A stretch of 64,000 nt of DNA from Caulobacteraceae bacterium (lineage in GTDB: Bacteria > Pseudomonadota > Alphaproteobacteria > Caulobacterales > Caulobacteraceae), in the NCBI GenBank assembly GCA_947475875.1, contig CANJME010000012.1:1-64000 (forward strand), read 5' to 3'. The notes under the pieces are model-generated. The model did not search any database. It was not told the origin of the DNA and saw nothing but the letters and a program-made list of their open reading frames with translations. This document shows, one piece after another, positions 1 to 10,821 of the stretch. Each line of letters begins with the position of its first letter. Within the stretch, counting starts at the first letter, position 1. The translations under genes and the position numbers were made by a program.

Positions 1-471
1 CTCGCCCACCGGCACGTGGGTGGCCTTGTAGACCAGGATATCGGCGGCCTGCAGCACCGGGTAGGTGTAGAGCCCGACGCTGGCGCGTTCCTTGTGCTGG
101 CCGGTCTTTTCCTTGAACTGGGTCATGCGGTCGAGCCAGCCGAGGCGGGCGACGCAGTTGAATATCCAGGCAAGCTGCGCATGCTCGTGCACTGCCGACT
201 GCGGGAAGATGGCGGCTTTGGCCGGGTCGAGGCCCGAGGCCAGGTAAGCCGCGGCGATCTCGCGGGTCTGGGCCGAGAGTTGGGCCGGGTCCTGCCAGAC
301 GGTGATGGCGTGCAGGTCAGCCACGAAGATGAAGGTGTCCATCTCGTGCTGCAGACGGGTAAATTTGATCAGGGCGCCGAGATAGTTGCCCAGGTGCAAG
401 GCGCCGGAGCATTGCACGCCGGAGAGCACGCGTTTGGGGCCTACGTAGGCGGGCGGAGCTTGGTCAGTCAT
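1..471 (-). CDS. trpS: Tryptophanyl-tRNA synthetase, N-terminal part (cut by window edge)
   Basis: Charges tRNA-Trp with tryptophan in the cytoplasm. About 157 codons are visible, reading leftward from an ATG at 469-471 ([18 protein letters not shown]) off the window edge without a stop. The class I nucleotide-binding signature of TrpS is present as HLGNYLGAL at residues 26-34, followed by the usual FVADLHAIT segment and the [10 protein letters not shown] region. The family is about 330-350 residues, so roughly the first half is here. It is co-directional with murJ, glnD and mutS but separated from murJ by an opposing TPR gene. The identification rests on the family's highly recognisable N-terminus. 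Confidence 0.93.
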   Translation of the reverse strand, partial: MTDQAPPAYVGPKRVLSGVQCSGALHLGNYLGALIKFTRLQHEMDTFIFVADLHAITVWQDPAQLSAQTREIAAAYLASGLDPAKAAIFPQSAVHEHAQLAWIFNCVARLGWLDRMTQFKEKTGQHKERASVGLYTYPVLQAADILVYKATHVPVGE

Positions 472-636
472 GGCAAAGGCTTTCGGAAAAAGGGCATGAG
501 GGAGCTGGGCGGAGAAATTGCTATCCGCGCCATCGCACCGGTTGCTGTCCTTCAAAAACCATGGCGTCCGATTAGGCCGGGCGCGCCTCAAGAGCAAGTC
601 TGGACGCGCGTTCGACGCTGAGACAAGCTGGCGGTG

Positions 637-2253
637 ATGAACACGCGCAACATCCTGATCGCCGCCCCGCTCGCGCTGCTCGCCTTCGCCGCCTGGAGCG
701 GGGCGGCGGGTAACGCGACCCGCGAAAGCATCGCCCAGATCTGCGGCGCCGAGCAGCGGCCGCTGATGGTCAGCGGCGATCCGCGGCTGACCATCGAGAA
801 CGGCATGGGCGACGGCGGCTTTGCGATCCGCACCACCAGCCCGCAGGCGCAAGCCTGGTTCAATTACGGGATCAAGCTCTTCCACGCCTTCTATCACGCC
901 GACAACAAGGTCGCTTTCGACAAGGCGGTCGCCGCCGACCCAAATTGCGCCATGTGCCTGTGGGGCCAGGCGCTGTCGCGCGGGCCGACCCAGAACTTCG
1001 ATGTCAACGCGACGGAGACCAAGGCCGCCCTGGAAATCGCCACCAAGGCGCGCGCGGCGGCGCAAGGCCCGTTCGAGACGGCGGTGACGCAGGCCATGGT
1101 CAAGCGCTATTCCGGGATCCAGAACGCGGCGGCCGAGGTCGCCTTTGCCAACGATCTGCTCGCCGCTTCCAGCCTGGAGCCAAAGGCGGGCGACGTTCCG
1201 CTGATCGCCGGCGAGGCCCTGCTGACGGCCTGGCGGCGCGGCGACAAGACCCAGGCCAAACCCGCGATGGCGATCATCGAGCCGATCCTGCGGCGTGAGC
1301 CCAACAACACCGCCGCCATCCACTATTACATCCACGCCACCGAGTTTGCGGGCACGCCCGGCAAGGCGCTGGCCGGGGCCCGCAAGCTGTCGCGCCTTGC
1401 GCCCCGGGCCAGCCATCTGGTGCACATGGCGGCCCACACGTTCCTCGATGTCGGCTATTATCAGGACGCCGCGGTGGTGAACGCCGATGCGCTGGGCGCC
1501 GACGCCCGGCACCTGACCGCCACCAACAAGCCGGGCGAGCTTTCGACCGCCTTTTACTACACCCACGATCTGCGCTTCGGCATGGCGGGAACGCTGATGT
1601 CCGGCGATGCAGGCCTGGGGCTGCGTTTTGCCGACCACGTGCGCAAGGCCTATCCGCCACGGACCTTCGAGGGCGACATGCAGTCGGTCACCGAGGGCCA
1701 AGCCTATGCGATCTATGCCCGCTATGCGCCCTTCCGGATGCTTGCCATCGGCGAGCCGGCGGAGAACCGCACCAACACCGGCACCCTCTATCACTATGGC
1801 CGGGGCGAGGCCTTCGCCATGCAGCGCGACGTGGCGGGCATGAAGCGCGAGCTGGAAAAGATGGGCTCGCCCAACCCGGCCGTGCCGAAGATCAGCAAGG
1901 GCGTGCTGGAAGGCCGCATCGCCATGCTGGAAGGGCGCTATGACGACGCCATCAAGGCGTTCGAGGCGGCCGCGACGGTGCAGGACACGCTCTCGACCCG
2001 CGATCCGCCGCCGTTCTGGTATCCGGTCCGGCGCAGCATCGCCGCGGCCCATCTGAAGGCGGGGCGTTTTGACCGGGCGGCCACCGAGGCCCGGAAAAGT
2101 CTGACCGCCTGGCCACAGGATCCGCTGGCGCTGTTGGTGCTCAGCAAGGCCGAAGAGGGCCTGAAACAGACGGGCGCGGCGCGGCGGCATTTGAGCGAGG
2201 CTCGAAAGGTCTGGAAGGGCGATCTGTCGACCATCGCCCTCGACACCATCTAG
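637..2253 (+). CDS. Exported tetratricopeptide-repeat protein
   Basis: A 538-residue protein with an N-terminal hydrophobic segment ([15 protein letters not shown]) that looks like a signal peptide or anchor, so it probably acts in the envelope. The pattern 'F[16 protein letters not shown]', then '[18 protein letters not shown]', belongs to a widespread family of TPR proteins of unknown role; helical repeat pairs continue to the C-terminus (e.g. '[17 protein letters not shown]', '[20 protein letters not shown]'). A GTG directly before the ATG (634) could also be used; neither has a strong ribosome site. It runs against its neighbours and sits between trpS and murJ. Its stop abuts the murJ stop, so the two converge. 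No partner is suggested by context. Confidence 0.8.
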   Translation: MNTRNILIAAPLALLAFAAWSGAAGNATRESIAQICGAEQRPLMVSGDPRLTIENGMGDGGFAIRTTSPQAQAWFNYGIKLFHAFYHADNKVAFDKAVAADPNCAMCLWGQALSRGPTQNFDVNATETKAALEIATKARAAAQGPFETAVTQAMVKRYSGIQNAAAEVAFANDLLAASSLEPKAGDVPLIAGEALLTAWRRGDKTQAKPAMAIIEPILRREPNNTAAIHYYIHATEFAGTPGKALAGARKLSRLAPRASHLVHMAAHTFLDVGYYQDAAVVNADALGADARHLTATNKPGELSTAFYYTHDLRFGMAGTLMSGDAGLGLRFADHVRKAYPPRTFEGDMQSVTEGQAYAIYARYAPFRMLAIGEPAENRTNTGTLYHYGRGEAFAMQRDVAGMKRELEKMGSPNPAVPKISKGVLEGRIAMLEGRYDDAIKAFEAAATVQDTLSTRDPPPFWYPVRRSIAAAHLKAGRFDRAATEARKSLTAWPQDPLALLVLSKAEEGLKQTGAARRHLSEARKVWKGDLSTIALDTI

Positions 2254-3867
2254 TTAAGGCGCGATGGGCGGCGGGTCCTTGGGCTTGCGGCGCAAGGCGG
2301 CCTTGAACTCGGCGATGGTCAGCCCGCCCGAGGCGAACAGCAGGGCCGGATAGATGGCGGCGCCGGCGATGCAGACCAGGATGATGGCGATTTCCTTGTA
2401 GTGGACCACCGCCTCGATCTGCGGCCGTAAGAGGACCGCGCCGAAGAGGATGAGGCCCAGGCCCGCGCTGGCCGCCAGGATGCGAAGCATCCGCGACCAC
2501 ACCACCGCATCGGCCGAATAAAGGCCCCGGCGCTTCAGGGTGATCCACATCTGGATGACGTTGAGCCAGGCGGCCGTTGAGGTGGCGATGGCGACCCCGT
2601 AGAAGCCGATGGTGTAGAACAGCGTGACGCTGAGGATGGCGTTCACGGCCACGGAAACCAGGGCGAAGACCGTCGGGGTGCGGGTGTCGCCGCGCGCGAA
2701 GAAAGCCGGCTGCAGGATGCGTAAGAGGACAAAGGCCGGCACGCCCCAGCCGTAGTGCAGCAGCAGGATCCCCGAATTGACCGCGTCCTGGTGCAGAAAG
2801 GACCGGCCCGTGAACAGGCCGTCGATGAGGAAGACCGGCATGGCGATCATCGCCGCCGCCGCCGGCAAGGTGAGGGACAGCGCCATGACCAGGCCCTGGT
2901 CCATGGCCCGTTTGACATCGTCATGGTCCTTGGCCTGCAGCGCCTGGGACAGGCGCGGCAAGAGCGCGATGCCGATGGCGACTCCCGCCAAGCTCCAGGG
3001 CAGCTGATAGAGACGGTCGGCGTAGTTCATCCATGAGCGCATGCCGGCGACCTGGCTGGCCAGCACGCCGGAGATCACCAGATTGATCTGGGTGGCTGAA
3101 TTGGCCAGGGCCGCGGGACCCGCGACCCGCAGCAGGCGCACCACTTCGGTGGTCAAGCGCGGCCAAACGAGGCGAATGCGCGCGCCGGCCCTCGCCGCCG
3201 CCCACCAGACGAGCCCGGCCTGGGCAACACCGGCGATGACCACGCCGATCGAGGCGGCCCACGCGGCGCGGACAGGATCATGCTGCGGCAGGATCAAGGC
3301 CAGCATGATCAGGTTTAGCAGGATCGGATAAAGGCCCGAGATGAAAAACCGGCCACGGGCGTTGAGCACGCCTGCGAACAGCGAGGCGATCACCATGCAG
3401 GGCAGGTAGGGCATGGTAACCTGGGTGAGGATGACGGTCAGCTTGAACTTGGCCGGATCGGCCAGATAGCCGTGGCTGTAGAAGCGCATGATCCACGGCA
3501 TGGCCAGCTGGCAGAGGATGGTCAGGATGACGCTGGCGGCGGCGACGGCGGCCAGGGCGTCGGTGGCCATGCGATCGGCTTCCTCCTCGCCCTCAGCCCC
3601 CAGCTTGCGCGAATAGGCCGGTACGAAGGCGGCGGCAAAGGCGCCCTCGGCGAAGATGCGCCGAAAGAGGTTGGGAAATGTGAGGGCGGTGAAATAGGCG
3701 TCCGCCGCCATCGACTGGGACGCGCCGATAACCTTGGCGACCACGAAATCGCGGGCCCCGCCCGCCACCCGGCTGACCAGGGTGAGCGAGGCGAAGGTCA
3801 TCGACGAGCCGATCAGGCTCGGCCGCTTGGCCGCGGGTTTGACTGGCTTTGGCGCGTCATCGCTCAC
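2254..3867 (-). CDS. murJ: Lipid II flippase MurJ (MviN)
   Basis: Inner-membrane MOP-superfamily flippase that moves lipid II to the periplasmic face for peptidoglycan synthesis. The 537-residue length and about 14 hydrophobic segments fit the family (about 510-530 residues). Family landmarks are 'ASLTLVSRVAGGARDFVVA' near residue 26, 'AADAYFTALTFPNLFRRIFAEGAF' near 54-77 and 'LLPRLSQAL' in the middle. The start is a GTG at 3865-3867. It lies 58 bp downstream of glnD in the same direction, so glnD-murJ may be co-transcribed. Its stop directly abuts the stop of the convergent TPR gene. Confidence 0.96.
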   Translation of the reverse strand: MSDDAPKPVKPAAKRPSLIGSSMTFASLTLVSRVAGGARDFVVAKVIGASQSMAADAYFTALTFPNLFRRIFAEGAFAAAFVPAYSRKLGAEGEEEADRMATDALAAVAAASVILTILCQLAMPWIMRFYSHGYLADPAKFKLTVILTQVTMPYLPCMVIASLFAGVLNARGRFFISGLYPILLNLIMLALILPQHDPVRAAWAASIGVVIAGVAQAGLVWWAAARAGARIRLVWPRLTTEVVRLLRVAGPAALANSATQINLVISGVLASQVAGMRSWMNYADRLYQLPWSLAGVAIGIALLPRLSQALQAKDHDDVKRAMDQGLVMALSLTLPAAAAMIAMPVFLIDGLFTGRSFLHQDAVNSGILLLHYGWGVPAFVLLRILQPAFFARGDTRTPTVFALVSVAVNAILSVTLFYTIGFYGVAIATSTAAWLNVIQMWITLKRRGLYSADAVVWSRMLRILAASAGLGLILFGAVLLRPQIEAVVHYKEIAIILVCIAGAAIYPALLFASGGLTIAEFKAALRRKPKDPPPIAP

Positions 3868-3925
3868 GCCCCCGCGCTAAGCCGAGTTGGGTTCCTGCGC
3901 AAATGCGGTTTCGGAGGAAAAAGTC

Positions 3926-6751
3926 CTAACGCGCACTGCTCGCCCGCGCCCGCTGCAGGCGAAGGCGCGAGGCGGCCGGGATGTCTTCCTTTTCCAGAAC
4001 CTCGATCAGGGCCTTCCTGAGGCTGCGGACCCGCTTGGGATCATCGGCCTTGGCGCCGGATTCGGCGTGGACATAAAAGGCGTCGACCGCGCGCTCGCCG
4101 TAATTGTCGATATGGGCAGAGGCGATGGACAGACCATTCTCCGAGAGCGCGCGCGCGAGTTCGCCCAGCAGGCCCGGCCGGTCACGGCCAGACACCTCGA
4201 GAATGGTGGCGTCCGGCGAGGCGTCATTGTCGATCAGCACCGAGGGCGTCACCGCAAAGGCCGCCGTGCGCGCCATCTCCGAAGCGCGCCGCGATTCCGA
4301 CACCGTAAAGCCATCGCGGGCGGCGTTTTCCAGGGTGCGGATCAGCCGGTGCAGAGGCGATGCCTCGCGGTCGCCGAACGGCGCGCCTGACGCATCCTGG
4401 ACATAGAAGACATCCAGCGCCTGGCCGCTCCTTGAGGTATAGACCCGGGCTCCGACGATATCCCCGCCCATGGCCGCGATGGCCGAGGCGAGGTCGGCGA
4501 AGAGGCCTGTGCGATCCCTGGCCGCGATAGTGATCTCGGCGGCGTTGTGCTCGGGCAGGATGCGGGCGCTGGCCGCCGCTCCGCCCTGGGCCAGGGCGCG
4601 TCGGGCCAGTGCGGCGTGGGTCTGGATTTCCAGCGGCCCCCAGGCGGCGAAATAGGCGTCCTCCATCACCGTCACCCAGTCGCTGCCCTGCGGATCGACG
4701 GAGAGCAGCAGGGCGCGCGCCTCTTCGGCCAATTCGTTCTGGTGGCCGCGAACGCTGGCGGTCAGGTCGGCGCCCAGACCGCCACGGAACACCGCCTCGG
4801 TGGCGCCGTAGAGGTCGCGCATCAGCTGGCCTTTCCAGCCGTTCCACACACCCGGGCCCACGGCGCGGATATCGGCAACGGTTAGAACCAGGAGCAAGCG
4901 CAGGCGCGCCGGGTCTTCGATAATTTTGGCGAAGGCGGCCACGGTTGCCGGATCGGAGACGTCCCGCTTCTGGGCGAAGTCGGACATGACCAGGTGGTGC
5001 TCGACCAGCCAGGCGATCAGGGTAACCCGTTCGGGCTCGATGCCCATGCGCGTGCAGGCGCTCCTTGCTGCGCGGGCTCCGCCGAGCTCCTGGCCGGCCT
5101 CATCGCCCTTGCCGGTGTCGTGCAGCAGCATGGCCAGGAACAGGGCTTCCTTGTCCTCGATCTGCGGCCAGACGGCGACGGAGAGGGGATGCTCGCTCTC
5201 GTGCTTGCCGGCGGCGATATCGGCGATCACCCCCACGGCGTGCAGGGTGTGCTCATCGACCGTGTAGGAGTGATACATATTGAACTGCATCTGGGCGACG
5301 ATGTGCCCCCACTCGGGGATAAAGCGGCCCAGCACGCCCGACTCGTTCATCAACGTCAGGGTGCGGAAGGTCTGTTTTCCGCGCGCCAGCACGTCGAGGA
5401 AGAGCTTCACGGCTTCCGGGTCGCGCCGCACCGAATTGTTGATCAGCCGCAGTGAGCGGATCACGGCGGTGAAGGCGTCCGGGTGCAGGTCTAGGTTCCG
5501 GCGGTCGGCGATCTGGAACAGGCGCAGGAGGTTGACCGGGTCCTTTTCGAACGTCTCCAGCCCGGCGATGGAAAGCCGTCCGCCCTCGATCACGAAGCCC
5601 GGTGCATCCAGCGGCTTTTTGCCCATGCGCCGGCGCCGGCCGGGCAGGAAGCGTGACAGGCCCGAGGGGTTGTTCTTGCGCTCCTCGGTTTCCAGCTGGG
5701 CGCAGAAGGCCCGCGTCAGGGCGCCGACTTCCTTCACCACCAGGAAATAGCGTTTCATGAACCGCTCGACAGCGGGCGCATCGCCCCGGTCGCCATAGCC
5801 CATGCGGCGGGCGATCTCGGGTTGCAGATCGAAGGTCAGCCGCTCTTCGGCCCGCCCGGTGGTGAAATGCAGGTGGCAGCGCACCGCCCAGAGGAAATCG
5901 AAGGCGCGGTTGAAGGCGACGATCTCGCGGTTGTCGAGAAAGCCCAGCTGCATCAGCTGGCTGCCGGGCGTGTCGGGATTCAGGTACTGGGCGATCCAGA
6001 AGAGGGTGTTGAGGTCCCGCAGCGCGCCCTTGCCCTCTTTCACATTGGGCTCAACCAGGTAGCGGCTGGCGCCGGCTCTGGCGTGGCGATCGTCGCGCTC
6101 GGCCAGCTTGGCGGTGACGAATTCCACGCCTGAGCCCTTGATCACCTCGGCCTTGAAGCGGCGGACGAGGTCACCGAACAGGCTTTCATCGCCGGTGATG
6201 CGCCGCGCTTCGAGGATCGAGGTGCGGATGGTGAAGTCCTCATGGCTGAGCTTGATGCACTCGTTGACCGTGCGCGAGGCGTGGCCGACCTTGAAACCCA
6301 GATCCCACAGGGCATAGAGCATGAACTCGATGACGCTCTCGGTGTGGGCGGTTTCCTTGTAGGGCCTGAGGAAAAGCAGATCGATGTCGGAGAAGGGCGC
6401 CAGCGTGCCCCGGCCATAGCCGCCCACCGCCACCAGGCACATCCGCTCGCCTTCGGTGGGATTGCGGGCGCGGAAAACGTGGACGGTGGTGAAATCGTAG
6501 AGCGAGCGGATCACCTCGTCAGTGACCCCCGAGAGCAGGACCACGGTGTCGAGACCGGTGGCGCCGTTTTCCAGCCGCTCCTTGGCGATCATCCGGCCGC
6601 GAAAGAGCGCCTGGCGCAGTATCTCGATGGCCTGTTTGCGCTGGGCGGCCTGATCGCCCTCGAAGGTCCTGGCCGCCGCGGTCAGCTGCGAGCGCAGCTT
6701 CACCCCGTCGACGACGTATTCCACGCGGGTGGGTTTCAGGCGGGCAGGCAT
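3926..6751 (-). CDS. glnD: PII uridylyltransferase / uridylyl-removing enzyme
   Basis: Bifunctional sensor of nitrogen status that uridylylates PII proteins when glutamine is low and removes UMP when it is high. The 941-residue protein has the nucleotidyltransferase motif 'GGYGRGTLAPFSDIDLLFL' (about residues 110-130), an HD hydrolase motif in 'MLLHDTGKGDEAG' near the middle, and two C-terminal ACT domains, seen as 'RTGLFADLASAIAAMGGDI' and 'RPGLLGELARALSENGLSI'. Length matches alphaproteobacterial GlnD. The start is ATG at 6749-6751. It lies 36 bp downstream of mutS and upstream of murJ on the same strand. No PII gene is in the window. Confidence 0.97.
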   Translation of the reverse strand: MPARLKPTRVEYVVDGVKLRSQLTAAARTFEGDQAAQRKQAIEILRQALFRGRMIAKERLENGATGLDTVVLLSGVTDEVIRSLYDFTTVHVFRARNPTEGERMCLVAVGGYGRGTLAPFSDIDLLFLRPYKETAHTESVIEFMLYALWDLGFKVGHASRTVNECIKLSHEDFTIRTSILEARRITGDESLFGDLVRRFKAEVIKGSGVEFVTAKLAERDDRHARAGASRYLVEPNVKEGKGALRDLNTLFWIAQYLNPDTPGSQLMQLGFLDNREIVAFNRAFDFLWAVRCHLHFTTGRAEERLTFDLQPEIARRMGYGDRGDAPAVERFMKRYFLVVKEVGALTRAFCAQLETEERKNNPSGLSRFLPGRRRRMGKKPLDAPGFVIEGGRLSIAGLETFEKDPVNLLRLFQIADRRNLDLHPDAFTAVIRSLRLINNSVRRDPEAVKLFLDVLARGKQTFRTLTLMNESGVLGRFIPEWGHIVAQMQFNMYHSYTVDEHTLHAVGVIADIAAGKHESEHPLSVAVWPQIEDKEALFLAMLLHDTGKGDEAGQELGGARAARSACTRMGIEPERVTLIAWLVEHHLVMSDFAQKRDVSDPATVAAFAKIIEDPARLRLLLVLTVADIRAVGPGVWNGWKGQLMRDLYGATEAVFRGGLGADLTASVRGHQNELAEEARALLLSVDPQGSDWVTVMEDAYFAAWGPLEIQTHAALARRALAQGGAAASARILPEHNAAEITIAARDRTGLFADLASAIAAMGGDIVGARVYTSRSGQALDVFYVQDASGAPFGDREASPLHRLIRTLENAARDGFTVSESRRASEMARTAAFAVTPSVLIDNDASPDATILEVSGRDRPGLLGELARALSENGLSIASAHIDNYGERAVDAFYVHAESGAKADDPKRVRSLRKALIEVLEKEDIPAASRLRLQRARASSAR

Positions 6752-6787
6752 TAGGGCGGTTGATATAGGGGTTTTGATCGGATGTCC

Positions 6788-9475
6788 CTAAGGGAGCAGC
6801 CCTTTCAGCCTATAGAGCGCGGCCTGGGCTTCGCGCGGGCTCATGCCGTCAAGATCAAGATCGGTGAGGGCCGCTTCCACAACGCTGGGTTCGAAGGCGC
6901 GGGCGTCTTCGGCGGCCTCGGCGAAGAGGGGCAGGTCATCGAGGCGGGCAGGGCTGGAGCTCTGGCTTTCCAGCCGTTCGAGCACCTGCCTTGCGCGGGC
7001 GACGACCACCGGCGGCACCCCGGCCAGCTTGGCGACCGCGACACCGTAGGAGCGGTCGGCGGGACCGGGGGCTGCCTCGTGCAGGAAAACGAGATCGCCG
7101 TTCCACTCCTTGGCGCGGAGCGAGAGGTTGCAGACGTGGGCGAGCCGCGTCTCCAGCTTGGCGAGCTCGTGATAGTGGGTGGCGAAGAGGGCCCGGCAAC
7201 GGTTGGTGTCGTGCAGGGCCTCGGCGCAGGCCCAGGCGATGGCGAGGCCATCGTAGGTCGCGGTGCCCCGGCCGATCTCGTCGAGGATGACCAGGCTTCG
7301 GGGCGTGGCCTGGGTCAGGATGGCGGCGGTCTCGACCATCTCGGCCATGAAGGTCGAGCGGCCGCGCGACAGGTCATCGGCCGCGCCGACCCGGCTGAAC
7401 AGGCGGTCGACGACGCCCATGCGCAGGGATTTGGCGGGCACGAAACAGCCTGATTGCGCCATCACCGCCAGCAGCGCGTTCTGGCGCAGGAAAGTCGACT
7501 TGCCGGCCATGTTCGGGCCGGTGACAATGGCCAGGCGCGCCGCCCCTTTGCCCGATCCATCCAGCTTGCAGTCGTTGGGGGTGTAGGGATCGCCGGCCCG
7601 GGTGACTGCGGCCTCGACCACCGGGTGGCGGCCGGCGACGGCTTCGAAAGTGGTGCTGTCGTCCAGAACCGGACGAACGGCGTTCGCCTCGACCGCCCAT
7701 TCGGCCAGGGCGGCGGCGACATCGAGACGTGCGAGCCCTTCCGCGGCCGCCTGGATATCGGCAGCGCGGCCTATCGCCATGCTGCGCCAGGCCTCGAAGG
7801 TTTCGACCTCGATGGCCAGGGCCCGGTCGGCGGCGGCGGCGATCTTCACGTCGAGATCGGCCAGTTCGACGGTGGTGAAGCGGGTCTGGTTGGCCAGGGT
7901 CTGGCGATGAATGAAGGTCGCGTTGAGCGGCGGTTTGAGCAGCGGGTCGGCCTTGAGCGCGCTGGTTTCCAGGAAATAGCCGAGCACGGCGTTGTGGCGG
8001 ATTTTCAGGGACACGCCGGTCTCGGCGACCAGCTGGGCTTCGAGAGCGGCGATCACACGGCGGCTGTCATCGCGCAGGGCCCGGGCCTGGTCCAGTTCGG
8101 CGCGCACGCCCGAGGCGACGAAACCGCCGTCGCGGGCCTGCAGGGGCAGGTCGTCGGAGAGGCCGGATTTCAGTTCCGACAGCAGGTCGGCGAGCGCCGT
8201 TGTCGCGGCAAGGTCGATCGCGATCAGCGCCGCGGCGAGTTCGGCCGGCGGCGGGGTGAGCTTGTCCGCATCGCCGGCCAGTAGGGCGGCAATGGCGCCG
8301 CCGGCCTCGAGGCCGCCGCGGATGGCGGCGAGATCGCGCGGGCCGCCGCGGCCCAGCGCCAGGCGCGAGAGGGCCCGGGCCATGTCGCCGGCGCTCTTCA
8401 GGGTGGCGCGCAGGTCGCGCCGCAGAGCCTTGCGCTCGACCAGCCACTCGACGGCGTCGAGGCGCGCGTTGATGGCGGCGGGCGAGAGCAGAGGCCGGGC
8501 GAGGCGGGCCGCCAGCAGCCGCGCGCCGGGGGCGGTAACAGTTCGGTCGAGACTGGCCAGCAGCGAGCCGTCGCGCCCGCCGGCCTGGCTCTTTTCCAGT
8601 TCCAGCGAGGCGCGGGTGGCCGGATCGATGGCCATGACGTCGGCCTCGCCAGCGCGGCGGGGGGCAGAGAGCGCCGGTAGTTTGCCGCCCTGGGTGGTTT
8701 CGAGGTGGGCGGCGATCAGACCCAGAGCTGAGATCTCCGCGCCGGTCAGGGCGCCGAAGCCGTCGAGGGTGTCGACGTCGTAGAGGCGTTTCAGCCGCGC
8801 TTCCGAGGCCGAGGGTTCGGCCAGCGCCTGGGCCATGGGCTGGATGAGGCCGCCGACTGATTTCAGGGCTGCGGCCAGCCCCTCATCGGCGAACAGGCGG
8901 TCGGGGACGAGAATTTCGGAGGGGGCGAGGGCCGCGAGCGTCGCCGCCAGCGCATCCTTGCCGACGCTGAAGGCCTCGACCTCGCCGGTCGAAAGCTCGA
9001 CGCTGGCGACCGCCCCTTGCCCCGCCCGCCAGCCGATGGCGGCGAGGCGATTGGCGCCGCGCGCATCGAGGAGGCCGTCTTCGGTGAGCGTTCCCGGCGT
9101 CACCACCCGGACGATGTCGCGCCGGACGATGGCCTTGTAGCCGCGCTTTCTGGCCTCAGCGGGGTTTTCCAGCTGCTCGCAGACCGCCACCTTGAACCCG
9201 GCGCGGATCAGTTTGGCGAGATAGGCCTCGGCCGCGTGGACCGGCACGCCGGCCATGGGGATCGGCTCGCCGCCGTGATTACCCCGCTGGGTGAGCGTGA
9301 TGCCCAGCGCCGCGGCAGCCTTGGCCGCGTCCTCAAAGAACAGCTCGTAGAAATCGCCCATGCGGAAAAAGATCAGCGCGTCGGGCTGTTTGGCCTTGGC
9401 CTCGAAGAACTGGGCCATCACCGGGCTTGCGCCTTCGGCGACGTCCGGAATCGGTGAGGCGGAATGGGCGTTCAT
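6788..9475 (-). CDS. mutS: DNA mismatch repair ATPase MutS
   Basis: Recognises mismatches and small loops and recruits MutL. At 895 residues it shows the full layout: the N-terminal mismatch-binding domain with the Phe-x-Glu-type segment '[15 protein letters not shown]', a connector and lever, and a C-terminal ABC ATPase with Walker A '[10 protein letters not shown]' (Ala where Gly is commoner) and Walker B '[11 protein letters not shown]'. The open frame extends 28 codons further, into the divergent thiE start, but the family N-terminus corresponds to the ATG at 9473-9475 (MNAHSASP), which I chose. It heads a co-directional mutS-glnD-murJ run. Confidence 0.96.
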   Translation of the reverse strand: MNAHSASPIPDVAEGASPVMAQFFEAKAKQPDALIFFRMGDFYELFFEDAAKAAAALGITLTQRGNHGGEPIPMAGVPVHAAEAYLAKLIRAGFKVAVCEQLENPAEARKRGYKAIVRRDIVRVVTPGTLTEDGLLDARGANRLAAIGWRAGQGAVASVELSTGEVEAFSVGKDALAATLAALAPSEILVPDRLFADEGLAAALKSVGGLIQPMAQALAEPSASEARLKRLYDVDTLDGFGALTGAEISALGLIAAHLETTQGGKLPALSAPRRAGEADVMAIDPATRASLELEKSQAGGRDGSLLASLDRTVTAPGARLLAARLARPLLSPAAINARLDAVEWLVERKALRRDLRATLKSAGDMARALSRLALGRGGPRDLAAIRGGLEAGGAIAALLAGDADKLTPPPAELAAALIAIDLAATTALADLLSELKSGLSDDLPLQARDGGFVASGVRAELDQARALRDDSRRVIAALEAQLVAETGVSLKIRHNAVLGYFLETSALKADPLLKPPLNATFIHRQTLANQTRFTTVELADLDVKIAAAADRALAIEVETFEAWRSMAIGRAADIQAAAEGLARLDVAAALAEWAVEANAVRPVLDDSTTFEAVAGRHPVVEAAVTRAGDPYTPNDCKLDGSGKGAARLAIVTGPNMAGKSTFLRQNALLAVMAQSGCFVPAKSLRMGVVDRLFSRVGAADDLSRGRSTFMAEMVETAAILTQATPRSLVILDEIGRGTATYDGLAIAWACAEALHDTNRCRALFATHYHELAKLETRLAHVCNLSLRAKEWNGDLVFLHEAAPGPADRSYGVAVAKLAGVPPVVVARARQVLERLESQSSSPARLDDLPLFAEAAEDARAFEPSVVEAALTDLDLDGMSPREAQAALYRLKGLLP

Positions 9476-9557
9476 GGGTGGGAAGCTAGCGGCCATGCGC
9501 AGGGCAGGAAAGGCTTGCAGAGATTCAGTCCACAGCCCAGAACGGGCGCCGCCCGCC

Positions 9558-10205
9558 ATGACCTGCCGCCTTTACATCATTACCCCGTCGGCCATCCCCG
9601 ATCTCGCGGCTTTCGGCCGTGACCTCGCCCATGCCCTGGACGCGGGCGATGTCGCCGCCTTGCAGATCCGGCTGAAGGGCGCTGATGAAAAAACGGTCGC
9701 CGCCGCGGTCGACGTGCTAACCCCAATCTGCCATGCGCGGGATGTCGCGGTGATCCTCAACGACCGGCCGGACTGGGCGGCTCGCTATGGCTGCGACGGG
9801 GTCCATATCGGCGCCAAGGACGGCGCCCTGAAGGACGCCCGGGCGATCATGGGCCCGAAAGCGATGATCGGCGTCACCTGCGCCGACAGCCGTCACCGCG
9901 CCATGGAAGCCTCCGAAGGCGGGGCCGACTATGTGGCGTTCGGGGCGTTTTATCCGACGCAGACGCACGCGACCCAATACCGGCCGGATCCGGAGATCCT
10001 CACGGTCTGGCAGGAGACCATGCAGACGCCGTGCGTCGCCATCGGCGGCATCAAGGTCGATAACTGCGCGGCTCTGGTGAAAGCCGGCGCCGATTTCATC
10101 GCCGTGGTCACCGGCGTCTGGGACTATCCGGCCGGCCCGGCGGCGGCGGTCCGTGACTTCAACGCGGCGATCGCGAAGGCGTCCCAGACCGCCGCCTTGC
10201 CTTGA
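9558..10205 (+). CDS. thiE: Thiamine phosphate synthase
   Basis: Joins the pyrimidine and thiazole halves to make thiamine phosphate. A 215-residue TIM-barrel protein with the diphosphate-binding 'LQIRLKG', '[21 protein letters not shown]' (usually H-L-G-Q-D in the family), '[10 protein letters not shown]', '[14 protein letters not shown]' and 'VAIGGI'. The ATG at 9558 follows a long non-homologous upstream frame that I leave out. It diverges from mutS (82 bp between starts) and leads thiE-efp-suhB, a common order in Caulobacterales. No TPP riboswitch is visible upstream and no other thi gene is in the window. Confidence 0.9.
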   Translation: MTCRLYIITPSAIPDLAAFGRDLAHALDAGDVAALQIRLKGADEKTVAAAVDVLTPICHARDVAVILNDRPDWAARYGCDGVHIGAKDGALKDARAIMGPKAMIGVTCADSRHRAMEASEGGADYVAFGAFYPTQTHATQYRPDPEILTVWQETMQTPCVAIGGIKVDNCAALVKAGADFIAVVTGVWDYPAGPAAAVRDFNAAIAKASQTAALP

Positions 10206-10250
10206 ACGCCCCTCGCCGCTAGGTTCCGCCGCCTTTCGCGGAGCCCCTGC

Positions 10251-10820
10251 ATGCCCAAGATCATCGCCAACGCCATCAAGGTCGGCAATGTGCTGCAACA
10301 CCAGAACTCGCTCTGGGTCGCGGTCAGGACCAGCCACGTCAAACCCGGCAAGGGCGGCGCCTTCGCCCAGGTCGAGCTGAAGAACCTTCTGGATGGGCGC
10401 AAGCTCAACGAACGGTTCCGCTCGTCCGACACCGTCGAGCGCATCACGCTGGAGCAAAAGACCTATCAGTTCCTGTACGAGCAAGGCGACATGCTGGTGT
10501 TCATGGACACCACCACCTACGAGCAGATCGAACTGGCCAAGGATTTCGTCGGCGAGGATCAGGTGCGCTTCCTGCAGGACGGCATGGAGGTGGAGGTCGA
10601 GTTCCACGAGGAACGACCGATCGGGATTTCCCTGCCCTCGTCCGTCGTGCTCGAGATCATCGAGGCCGATGGCGTCGTGAAGGGTCAGACGGCGTCTTCC
10701 AGCTACAAGCCGGCGGTCGCCTCGAACGGCATGCGCATCCTGATCCCGCCCTATATGGCGGCGGGCGAGCGGGTTCTGGTCGACACGGAGACCGGCGAGT
10801 ACATGCGCCGCGCGGACTAG
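10251..10820 (+). CDS. efp: Translation elongation factor P
   Basis: Relieves ribosome stalling at polyproline stretches. It has 189 residues, the standard length, and three beta-barrel domains. The loop that reaches the peptidyl-transferase centre is '[10 protein letters not shown]', with Lys34 at the position modified by EpmA/EpmB in enterobacteria. The C-terminal signature '[16 protein letters not shown]' is clear. It begins 45 bp after thiE and ends two bases before the TTG start of suhB. Several proline-rich proteins in this window (for example the S16 tail and the quinoprotein leader) are the kind of product that needs it. Confidence 0.97.
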   Translation: MPKIIANAIKVGNVLQHQNSLWVAVRTSHVKPGKGGAFAQVELKNLLDGRKLNERFRSSDTVERITLEQKTYQFLYEQGDMLVFMDTTTYEQIELAKDFVGEDQVRFLQDGMEVEVEFHEERPIGISLPSSVVLEIIEADGVVKGQTASSSYKPAVASNGMRILIPPYMAAGERVLVDTETGEYMRRAD

Positions 10821-10821
10821 T

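Noticed and set aside
9357-9475. Extension of thiE upstream to 9360 and of mutS to 9559
   Set aside because: Both extensions overlap the other gene and lack family similarity; the internal ATGs fit the families.
9476-9557. TPP riboswitch before thiE
   Set aside because: The gap is too short and lacks the thi-box sequence.
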